Origin: JBDNJM01 sp041687755
GTDB lineage: Bacteria > Planctomycetota > UBA1135 > GCA-002686595
NCBI GenBank assembly: GCA_041687755.1
Contig: JBDNJM010000035.1
Span: 1-64,000 of the forward strand
Direction of reading: 5' to 3'
DNA: 64,000 nt
In this document: piece after piece, positions 56,868-64,000 of the stretch
Layout of the letters: the number at the start of each line of letters is the position of its first letter
Numbering within the stretch: position 1 is the stretch's first letter
Position numbers and translations under genes: made by a program
Notes under the pieces: model-generated
What the model was told of the DNA's origin: nothing
What the model saw: only the letters and a program-made list of their open reading frames with translations
Databases searched by the model: none

Positions 56868-57121
56868 GTGGGACCCTGGAATTCGACTGGGCCGACGCCT
56901 GGACCCGGACCCTGGCCGAGCGCTTCACCAGGTACCACGCCGCCAACCCGCAGGTCTGGGAGGCGTTCGATCGGCTCGCTCGGCAGGCCGTTGGAGTGGG
57001 GCGCACTCGCCTCTCCGCCAAGCTGTTCTTCGAGGTCATCAGGTGGGAGACGCTGGTGTCCGCCCGCGGGGACGCGTTCAAGGTGAACAACAGCTTCTCG
57101 GCGTTCTACGCCCGGTTGTAG
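56864..57121 (+). CDS. Conserved phage-type protein of unknown function
   Basis: The 85-residue product matches a small protein common in phages and prophages, recognised by the pattern RYHAANPQVWEAFDRLARQA to RLSAKLFFEVIRWETLV to KVNNSFSAFYARL. Its function is not known to me. The ATG overlaps the preceding gene by four bases. Confidence 0.65.
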   Translation: MSGTLEFDWADAWTRTLAERFTRYHAANPQVWEAFDRLARQAVGVGRTRLSAKLFFEVIRWETLVSARGDAFKVNNSFSAFYARL

Positions 57122-57187
57122 ATGGCCTCCCACCCCCCAGGCTGGGCCGATCTTTGAGACCCGCCAGCAGCGGGCGGAGGGGGCGGC

Positions 57188-57706
57188 GTGAGTGTCCAGG
57201 ACCACGAGGACGTCAAGGTGACCCACGATCGCGGAAAGTCTCCCGCCAACGGGCTGCCCGGATCTAGGGCGCAGAGAAACGTAGGGTCGGCCGAACCTCG
57301 AGGCGGGGCCCCGCTCATCTCGGTGGCCGAGACCTTCTCAGCCACCCCTCCGAAGGTTTGGGAGGCGTACCCAAAGGGTTTCATCGATTGGGCTTTGGAG
57401 CGCATGGGGCGGCCCGATGCACGGCGGATGCTGCACGCCTGCTCGGGCTCCCTGCACGACGCTCCTGGAACCCGCGTTGACATCCGCCCGGATGCGGAGC
57501 CGGACATCGTGGCGGACGGCAGAGCCCTTCCGTTCGCTGCCAGCCTTGGCGTCTGCGACAAGCTTCTAGAGCACCCCCTCGTGCACCTGCCCCTGTTCCA
57601 CGAGCCGCTGGGTCATGTCGTAAACGAGTCGAAGCACCTCCTCCACCTTCTCCGGGGGGAATCGGTTCAGGATCGGAATTCGGGGGCGTGGAGGCCATGG
57701 CGGTAG
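57188..57706 (+). pseudogene. Truncated SAM-dependent methyltransferase fragment
   Basis: A GTG at 57188 has GGAGG seven bases upstream. The product is methyltransferase-like up to about residue 120: YPKGFIDWALERMGRPDARR, then HACSGSL (motif I), TRVDIRPDAEPDIVADGRAL and PFAAS. The catalytic D/N-PPY motif that should follow is missing. After about 57545 the sequence is unrelated and is better read on the other strand. A rearrangement seems to have replaced the C-terminal half. Confidence 0.55.
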
Positions 57707-57871
57707 GCCCGAGGGGGCAGCGGGGGCCCAGGTTGAAGTGACCGGTTGAACATGGGAGCGCGCCTGCCCCGGATCAGGATTCGTTGGAACCGATCGACTG
57801 ATCGTCCAAGAAATCTGGAGGTTCCCCAGATTTGGGCTGGTTGCAAGGGCCGCCCCTAGCGCGCTCATCAA
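57566..57871 (-). CDS. Doubtful short open frame with helical end
   Basis: The last 38 residues (RFPPEKVEEVLRLVYDMTQR to the stop) look like a real helical segment, while the first 60 are low-complexity. It overlaps the methyltransferase fragment on the other strand. It could be the 3' end of a gene moved here by rearrangement. I do not recognise it. Confidence 0.25.
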   Translation of the reverse strand: MMSALGAALATSPNLGNLQISWTISRSVPTNPDPGQARSHVQPVTSTWAPAAPSGLPPWPPRPRIPILNRFPPEKVEEVLRLVYDMTQRLVEQGQVHEGVL

Positions 57872-57996
57872 TGGGCTGTCAGTGGCGTGTAAGTCTTGCC
57901 GGCGTTCCTAGCCTCGAGCTTGCTGCTGCCCCTCCTGGTCGTCTACGACATCTTGGCAGCACACCGGCGATGCTGCCTGCCATCCCTCGAGACCCA

Positions 57997-58251
57997 ATGA
58001 CTACGAACGAACCCGAACCCCTCAAGCTCGCGTACTTCACAGGGCCGGTCTACGACGGGCGGCCTGAGTGGGTCCGGGTTGCCGGCGATGGAAGGCTTGC
58101 TCCCCTCGCTGCCGTACAGGCCCTATGGGAGGATCCTGACGACGCGAGGTTGGTGGTCGTGCGGTTCCTCAGCGATTTGTGCGATAGCAAGGGCCGCTGC
58201 CTGGTCTCGGTCGGGGCGGTGCGCTCAGCGCTTCCTGATCGCGGCGAGTAG
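57997..58251 (+). CDS. Small protein of unknown function
   Basis: The 84-residue product (MTTNEPEPLKLAYFTGPVYD to SVGAVRSALPDRGE) has a compact soluble composition and no motif that I know. Its end overlaps the convergent gene by 27 bases. Starts further upstream are possible, but the added sequence is not protein-like. Confidence 0.45.
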   Translation: MTTNEPEPLKLAYFTGPVYDGRPEWVRVAGDGRLAPLAAVQALWEDPDDARLVVVRFLSDLCDSKGRCLVSVGAVRSALPDRGE

Positions 58252-58638
58252 TAGCCCGCCGGCACCCAGCCCCAGCCGGCGCCCCTCACCCCCCATCGAC
58301 GGCTTGATCAACTGCACGGCGATAGCAACGATCGCGGCGGTCAGCAAGCCGGCGATCCACTTCAGCCAGCGCCACGTCTCCGAGACCTGCGGCCGCATCT
58401 GGGCGATGGCCTCCGTGTTCCGCTTCACCTGGGCCGTCTTCTCGATCCACTGCTCGACCTGAGGCGGGCGGCGGTCCAGCTCGTTCATCATCGTCTGGGT
58501 CTCCGTCGCGATCGTCTTCACGTCACCGACCTCCCGCGCCAAGTTGCGGATCTCGTTCGCTGTGTCCAGTTCGAGTTCCTTGCGCTCCTGCCACTCCAGT
58601 CGCTCGCGCCTCTCGTGTTCCTCGGTTGCCTCGCTCAC
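58225..58638 (-). CDS. Coiled-coil protein with C-terminal membrane anchor, phage XhlA-like
   Basis: The 137-residue product, from GTG 58638, is a charged helix (EATEEHERRERLEWQERKEL), then a second helix with IAQMRPQVSETWRWLKW and one membrane span (IAGLLTAAIVAIAVQLI), ending in a Gly-rich tail. This layout is that of hemolysin XhlA and holin-associated proteins in phage lysis modules. The assignment is by architecture only. Confidence 0.5.
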   Translation of the reverse strand: MSEATEEHERRERLEWQERKELELDTANEIRNLAREVGDVKTIATETQTMMNELDRRPPQVEQWIEKTAQVKRNTEAIAQMRPQVSETWRWLKWIAGLLTAAIVAIAVQLIKPSMGGEGRRLGLGAGGLLLAAIRKR

Positions 58639-58729
58639 AGCCCAAGGTCCTGGGGCATCCCTGTAATAAGCCCGTGAACGTCCGTGATGTTTCGTTGCCG
58701 ACAACGATCCGTTCCAGGTACTCCGCTGC

Positions 58730-60411
58730 ATGGATTCCAACGACGTCAACCAGGACGAGACGACGATAACGATCCCTATCGACTACATGTTTCGGACCGA
58801 GGTCGGCCCGCCGGTGGAAGCGATCGCCGACGACCACACGCGGTATGGCAAGGACGCCTGGGGGTGCGTGCCGCACGCCTGCCAGTTCCCGAGCCAGAGG
58901 GATTGGCTGGACCGGCTGCGCGACAACTTCCCGACGACGGCCAAGCTCTACATCGAGTGGTCCAACGAGGTCTGGAACTCGCCGGGCTACATCCGCGCGA
59001 CCGTCCACCCTGGCACGGGGCAGTTCGACGCCATCTTCCCTACCGAGCCCGCTGGCATCGTCTGGGTTAAGGGCTCTTTCCTTGAGCCGGCTCCGTACGC
59101 GATGGAGGTTGACCTCGACCTCATTCCGCAGCCCACCGTGCCGACATGGGACGGCAACGATTGCTTCGCCATTGGGCCGAATGCGCGCAACATCCCCAGC
59201 ACGAACGCGAAGCCCGGCAAGGGCAACCTCGGCGAGTGGTTCGAGGCGCTGTACGCCGAGATCGGTAGCCAGTCGGACGCGTTCTTCGCCCAGGCCGAAA
59301 CGTCGTTCGCCGGCCAGCTGTCGCGCATCGTCAAGGTGCTTGGCACCCAGTACGCGAACCCGGGCGTGGTCGATCCCAACCAGCCGAACGTCGCCTACCC
59401 AGGAACAGTGATCACAGGCGCCGCGACATGCCCGCGCAGGGACTTGCCCGCGGGCGCCCCTTACGCTCCGGGCACGCCTACCTATCCGAGGTTCGATCCG
59501 GACACCCAGACGACCCCCGACATCCTCTCGAACCTGATCCTCCAGCGCCCAGCGATCGAGGAGAACATCGACCGGTTCGTCGAGGCGGCCGAGTTTGTCG
59601 GCACGCCAATGATCAGCTACGAGGGCGGCGGCCAGCTCGTTGGAACAACTCGGCCGCCAAGATGATCGCGATCTACGCGAGCCCCGAGTGGAAGACCGAG
59701 ACCACCTGGCTGCAAGAGACGTGGGACCAGAAGACGAGCGGCGCGATGTTCGTCTGTTACGCCAGCCACGCCAGGGGCGGCTCAGAGGGACAGGTCGGGG
59801 TTCGGCGCTTCATGGGCCAGAGTTCCAGCGACTCCGCGCGATTGCAGGCCATCTTCCAGTTCCTCGGTGTGACCGACCGAGGCGACCCCGGCGGCGGCGG
59901 CACAGACCCACCGACGGTCACGAACTTCTGGGGCGAGCTCGGCCGTGCTGAAACTGGCGGCACATCCGGCGGCGCGTACCCGTTCAATCTCGCCAAGCAG
60001 ATCGTCGAGTGGGTCCGCGAGGACCCAGCAGGCTTAAATTTGCTCGTGCCTATCGACGTCCAGGCCCCTGGATTCCAAGACGGCCAGATCGGACCGCTCG
60101 GCATTCCCGAGCCCGCTGCTGGTGAGCGGGCGGGTGTCGCGCTCTACCAGGAGAACCGGACGCCTGGCCTCGACGCTGGGCCACTGCCCCACTACCGCGC
60201 TGGCGTCTTTGAGGTCACCACCGACGGCGGCGCGTGCACGTTCACGCTCGGGCAAGACGCTAAGCAGGTCGGGCAGACCTTTGGTGGGAACATCTCGAAG
60301 CCTGCGGGGCCCTTCACCTTCCAGTTCGAGGGGACCGCCCCCAGCGTCTACATCGACCTCAGGTTCTCCGGAGTCTCTGGCGGCCAGATCACCCATTTCG
60401 ACGTGCAGTAG
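58730..60411 (+). pseudogene. Glycoside-hydrolase-like gene, copy 1, frameshifted
   Basis: The first frame (58730-59665) contains WGCVPHACQFPSQRDWLDRL and LYIEWSNEVWNSPGYIRA, the 'SNEVWN' motif of a TIM-barrel-like hydrolase family seen in planctomycetes. It ends at ISYEGGGQLVG. The frame then shifts near 59640, and the second frame continues AAKMIAIYASPEWKTETTWL, KTSGAMFVCYASHARGGSEG and a C-terminal beta domain to TAG at 60409. The N-terminal barrel strands are missing. It lies next to phage-type genes and may have been a glycan-degrading tail or cargo protein. Confidence 0.55.
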
Positions 60412-61373
60412 GTGCCTGACACTGGGCAGACCGCGGCGACGGTTCACGACCAGACCCAGGACGCGCTTAGCAACTTCGGCAGGGTTCGCTGGGCCCGCGC
60501 TATACGCATCGAGACGAGTGAGGTCGCAGCGCTTCAGAAGATCGTCTCCTAGGACTAGGTGAGCTGGAACGAGGAAACAGGCGTGCCGCTCCAGAAGGCC
60601 GTCCAGATCAGAGAGGCCCAGGGTAAGGCGCTCTGGTACTGCTTGCCCGTGCGCGCGACAGATGCCTACGTGACCGCCGCTGCGAACGACGTCCGCGACA
60701 ACCTGGACGCCTCACTGCCCGTTCATATCGAGTTCGCCGATGCTGCCTACGCGACGGGCACTCCGATCGACGACTGGTACGAGCAGCAGGGGCTCGCGCA
60801 GAGCCTCGCCCCCGATGCCTACAACGCCCGCCTGCGCTTCTACTCCGAGCTGTCCGTGCAGGTCTTCGACCTATTCTACGCCTCGTTCGGGGTCACGGCC
60901 GCCGACCAACTGACCAGGGTCATGGGTGGCGGGGCGGACTGCGGCGCGGGCCAGAACTGGACGACGGGCGTACTCGATTGGAACGACGCCAAGCTGAAGA
61001 CGGAGGCCGTGTCGATCGAGATGCGTAACCCGATCCAGCCGGCGCCGTCAGCTTGTCCGGCGATCTCGGCGACATCTTCGACGGCCTCGAGGCTCAGCGA
61101 CCCCAGATCCTCGCCAACCTCCAGGCTCTGAAGGCCGTGGCGACCGCGGCCTGTGTGCGCTTGGTCTGCCACTCGCTCGGGATCAACCTCCGCCCCAACG
61201 GGTTCGGCGAGTTCGGCGAGTTCGGCAACCTGGTCGCCGCTCACCAGGTGAGCAAGATGCCCGATCAGATGCGCTGGCCGCTCGACACGTGGTCCGCTGA
61301 GGCAGACGACGTGGCCGTCGTCGACCAGGTGCTTTCCACCGCCGGCGACTCGCGAGGGCTGGCAGAAAGATAG
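60412..61373 (+). pseudogene. Glycoside-hydrolase-like gene, copy 2, with stops and a frameshift
   Basis: This directly follows copy 1 in the same frame. It reads LSNFGRVRWARAIRIETSEV, meets TAG at 60550 and 60556, then continues EETGVPLQKAVQIREAQGKA, LPVHIEFADAAYATG (matching LYIEWSNEVWNSP of copy 1) and RLRFYSELSVQVFDLFYASF. Near 61050 the frame shifts to GDLGDIFDGLEAQRPQILAN and LVCHSLGINLRPNG, ending at 61373. It is a diverged paralogue of copy 1 and more decayed. Confidence 0.5.
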
Positions 61374-61442
61374 CCGCGGCCCGCCGGCTGAATCGACGCG
61401 CGCGGGCCACCCTCCACCTCTCACCCACACTCCCCTGCCGCC

Positions 61443-62708
61443 ATGAACGACACCGAATCAGACGCCCAGATCGGGGCCATGCTCCGGCAGCTGCTCACCG
61501 GGGGCGACGGCTCTAAGCCTGCGCTGAAGCAGGACGAGGGGGCGATCGAGGAAGCCGTCGGCGAGTACCTCAAGCACCTGACGAGTAAGGTTAGCGCGAG
61601 ACACGTCCGCGAATGCTGTAGCCACCTGCGCAGCATCCTCAGGGACCAGCGGGCGCGCGCGATCACGGCCGGGGAGCGGCTCGACTTCATCTCCGACCTC
61701 AGTGTCCAGCACCTAAACGAGTAAACGCAGATGCGGCACGGGCAGGGCCGGGCGCGCGGAACGCTCCGAGTCGAACTCGGCTGCATGCGGGCGTTCGCCT
61801 TGTGGGCCTTGAAGGTGCAGCGCGTCGGGCAGAACCCGATCAGCGGCCTCGAGGTCCCGAGCAACAGCCGGAAGCACCAGACTCGCCCCCGTGACCGCTA
61901 CTCGAACGAGCAGGTCGCGATGCTGCTGGCGGCGGCCCAGATCCTCGACCGCGAGCGGGTCGGCGCGATGCAGGGCGGCGGGCGCCGCTGGATCATCCTC
62001 CAATACCCCGCCGTCATGGTCCTGGTCCGCACCGGGATCCGTCTCGGCGAGCTGTCCGTCCCGATCTGGGGCGACCTCCAGCGGGCCCGGGACGGCTGGG
62101 CGGTCCGAGTGCGTGCTGCGACCGCGAAGGACGGCGAGGACCGCTACGCGCCGCTGGGCCAGCCCGACGCACAAGAGCTGATCGGCTACCGCCAGCACCA
62201 GGCCACCGCGCTCCGCCTCACAATCACCGACACCCGCCCGATGATCCCCCCCCCTCAGGAGGCGAGCCTCCAGCACCGGAACTTCTACAAGCGGTTCCAG
62301 ACCATCCGCCAGCGCGCCGGCATCCCGCGGAAGAACGAGCGAGGCGAGACCTATTGCATCCACTCGCTGAGGCACCTCGCCTTGGACGAACTGGCCCGCG
62401 TCAACCCACGCGCGGCGCAACTGCTCGCCGGTCACGCCTCACTCAAAACGACCAGCTCCGACCTGCACAACGGCAACGCGAGCTTCGTCCGAACGGCGAT
62501 GGAAGTGCTGCCGGAGATCGACATTGAAACCGCCATGCGCGTGCTCAAAGGCCGCGACCCCTTTCCTGGGTCCGAGGGTCTGAACCACCCCTCAAGACTG
62601 GATCCAGTGCCCTCTGGGGGCGGTCTGAACGGGTCTCAGCTGCCCGGGCCACTTATCTCCAGAACGAAGGTCGCCGGGCCGGAATTGAGCAGCTCGACGT
62701 CCATGTAG
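61443..62708 (+). pseudogene. Inactivated tyrosine recombinase (integrase)
   Basis: The N-terminal arm/core-binding region (61443-61724) ends at TAA, and the same frame resumes two codons later with MRHGQGRARGTLRVELGCMR and the catalytic domain to about 62560. The catalytic Arg (RTGIRLGELS), the HSLRH box and the LAGHASLKTT box are kept. The nucleophile position reads SSDLHN instead of the usual xxYLH, so Tyr is replaced by Asp. Residues past GRDPFP are probably read-through into the dtd 3' end. The element can no longer excise itself. Confidence 0.75.
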
Positions 62709-63088
62709 GCTCCGAAACGACCCGAGGCCGTGGAAACCCCCAGGGCCTCCAGGGTCGCGCGAAAGCGCTCTACCAGCGGCAGGGCCGCCTCAGGTTTCAG
62801 GGCTGAGTCGAATGACGGTCTCCGCCCCCGGCGACCGTCCGCGGCGAGGGTGAACTGGCTCACCACGAGTACAGCCGCCCCGATATCCATCACCGAACGG
62901 TTCATGCGGCCGGTCTCGTCCTCGAACACGCGGTAGCGGGCCACCTTCTCCGCCAGCTGCACGGCCTGGGCCCCGCCGTCTCCCTCAAGCGCGCACACGA
63001 GGGCCAGCAGACCGCTCTCGATGCTGCCCACGACCTCGCCCGCTACCCGCACCTCCGCGCGGGCGACGCGCTGCAGGACGCACTTCAC
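62636..63088 (-). CDS. dtd: D-aminoacyl-tRNA deacylase
   Basis: Dtd removes D-amino acids and glycine mischarged onto tRNA. The 150-residue product starts at GTG 63088 (VKCVLQRVARAEVRVAGEVV). It has the active-site motifs SQFTL and NSGPATF (usual form N.GP.T). GTG overlaps the stop of the upstream TPR gene (GTGA), so the pair is coupled. The integrated element ends within its last 73 bases without breaking the frame. Confidence 0.93.
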   Translation of the reverse strand: MKCVLQRVARAEVRVAGEVVGSIESGLLALVCALEGDGGAQAVQLAEKVARYRVFEDETGRMNRSVMDIGAAVLVVSQFTLAADGRRGRRPSFDSALKPEAALPLVERFRATLEALGVSTASGRFGAYMDVELLNSGPATFVLEISGPGS

Positions 63089-64000
63089 GCCCCCCCCGCC
63101 GTCTCCAGCTTCGCGGTCAGCCGCTCGACGGCGATGCGCGCCTGCAGCCCCAGCAGGGGCGCCTGTCCGCCCCCCCCCGACCCGCTGCGCTGACCGGCGA
63201 GTTCGGCGGCGCGGCGCCAGGCCTGCAGCGCCCCGCGCTCGTCCTCGAGGTGATGCTCGAGCAGCAGCGCTTCGTGCACCCACGATCGAAAGCTCTGCGG
63301 ACGCCAATCGCGTGCGGCGCGCGCCTCCGCCAGCGCGTCGGCGTAGCGCCCCTTCGCTTCGAGACCGACCGATCGACCGAGCCGCCGTCGGAACTCCTGC
63401 TCCGCCGTAAGCCCCGCGAACGCGTTGAGCCGCCCCAGCGCCGGGTTGTACAACTCCATCTGCAGCTCCAGCTCGGCGAGCTCCAGCTGGGCATCGATGC
63501 GCTCCAAGGCCGAAACCCGTCTGTCGTCCCGCGTCTCGTCGAGCCACAGCAGCAGCGCGCGGCGCGCCAGCTTGGGCTCCGACGAGCGCGCCAGCAGCAC
63601 CGGCTCGAGCCGACGCACGCGCGGATGACCGGAGTCCAGCTCCATCGCCTGATCCAAAGCTCCGCGCGCCTCCGCCAGCTCGCTCAGCTCAGCAAGCACG
63701 TGGGCGCGACCGTAGTGAGCCCAGATGCACAGGGGATCGACTTCAAGGGCCTCGTCGAGCAGGCGCAACGCGCTGAGCCCGTCGTCTTCGATGCGCGCGG
63801 CCAAGACCAGGTCGACCGCCGTGCCGGAGCGCTCGGCGCGCAGGGCGTACCAACGCCGCAGGGAATCGCGGGGGTCCCCCTCGACCCGACGACCGACGGC
63901 GTCGAAATCGTCCTCCAGCTCGGGCAGGCGGCCGCCCAGCTCCAGCTCGAGCAGCTCGGCGTCCTGCAGCAGCGCGGCCAAGTGCAGGCTTTGCGGCTGC
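63085..64000 (-). CDS. TPR-repeat protein, partial
   Basis: The frame stays open to the right edge of the window, so the N-terminus is missing. The visible 300 or so residues are helical repeats of the TPR type, for example ALRLLDEALEVDPLCIWAHY, GRAHVLAELSELAEARGALD and LGRLNAFAGLTAEQ. A helical, Ala/Glu-rich composition continues to the C-terminus. Function unknown. It is coupled to dtd by a four-base overlap. Confidence 0.7.
   Translation of the reverse strand, partial: QPQSLHLAALLQDAELLELELGGRLPELEDDFDAVGRRVEGDPRDSLRRWYALRAERSGTAVDLVLAARIEDDGLSALRLLDEALEVDPLCIWAHYGRAHVLAELSELAEARGALDQAMELDSGHPRVRRLEPVLLARSSEPKLARRALLLWLDETRDDRRVSALERIDAQLELAELELQMELYNPALGRLNAFAGLTAEQEFRRRLGRSVGLEAKGRYADALAEARAARDWRPQSFRSWVHEALLLEHHLEDERGALQAWRRAAELAGQRSGSGGGGQAPLLGLQARIAVERLTAKLETAGGA

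Larger units (their letters stand above)
56565..62708. mobile_element. Decayed integrated phage-like element
   Basis: The stretch has small phage-type genes, a truncated methyltransferase, a coiled-coil membrane protein, two damaged glycoside-hydrolase-like copies and, at its right end, a tyrosine recombinase that runs 73 bases into the dtd 3' end. The left boundary is uncertain and lies between the HU-like gene and 56565. I could not find flanking direct repeats by eye. No structural phage genes remain. Confidence 0.6.

Noticed and set aside
60409..60558. Amber (TAG) codon reassignment in the element
   Set aside because: Three TAG codons lie in one continuing frame (60409, 60550, 60556), which would fit TAG read as an amino acid. 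The same genes also have frameshifts and the integrase has a TAA, so simple decay explains everything. The SGNH hydrolase gene in the window ends in TAG.

Overview
This 64 kb window is high-GC bacterial DNA. About the first 37 kb is one continuous block of translation and transcription genes, almost all on the minus strand. I think it comes from a planctomycete-like bacterium. The grounds are an RpoA that starts at the planctomycete-like 'RIRWRNFELP', a long three-helix SecE, no rpmD (L30), an EF-G family protein of unusual type, a formylglycine sulfatase, and remnants of large secreted proteins with dockerin-like ends. This placement comes from recall and was not tested by a search.

Read in the direction of transcription (from high to low coordinates), the core is: a promoter, then tRNA-Thr(UGU), tRNA-Tyr, tRNA-Gly, tRNA-Thr(GGU), tuf, secE, nusG, rplK, rplA, rplJ, rplL, a 1.18 kb gap, rpoB, rpoC, a clear promoter, rpsL, rpsG and a terminator. 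A small plus-strand pair follows (a DUF5989-like membrane peptide and an SGNH hydrolase). Then come a TDD-superfamily (Tsr3/DTW-like) RNA-modification candidate overlapping a divergent EF-G, and the fused S10-spc-alpha cluster: rpsJ, rplC, rplD, rplW, rplB, rpsS, rplV, rpsC, rplP, rpmC, rpsQ, rplN, rplX, rplE, rpsH, rplF, rplR, rpsE, rplO, secY, adk, infA, rpmJ, rpsM, rpsK, rpsD, rpoA, rplQ, closed by a 17-bp hairpin. Missing from their usual places are rpsN, rpmD, map, rpmG and tRNA-Trp. A truncated helix-turn-helix gene of the IS66 orfA type lies at the left edge.

From 37 to 56 kb the genes are general metabolism and cell-surface genes on both strands: aroC, a mutS2 without its Smr nuclease domain, a lipoprotein sulfatase, a GT39-like membrane glycosyltransferase with a GNAT acetyltransferase, a Bax-inhibitor-1 family protein, a secreted unknown, a secreted lysyl-endopeptidase-like protease with a TIG domain, a cystathionine gamma-synthase/lyase, a metallo-beta-lactamase-fold protein and an HU-like DNA-binding protein. 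Four secreted-protein genes here are broken. Several genes end in long near-perfect hairpins.

From 56.5 to 62.7 kb lies a decayed integrated element. It has small phage-type genes, a truncated methyltransferase, a coiled-coil plus membrane-anchor protein, two degraded tandem copies of a glycoside-hydrolase-like gene, and a tyrosine recombinase inactivated by an in-frame TAA and by loss of its nucleophile tyrosine. The recombinase ends inside the 3' end of dtd. The window closes with dtd and part of a TPR protein.

The best candidates for new biology are the translationally coupled TDD/EF-G-like pair in the fusA position, and the 13-copy CCUCC-bearing repeat in the nusG leader.
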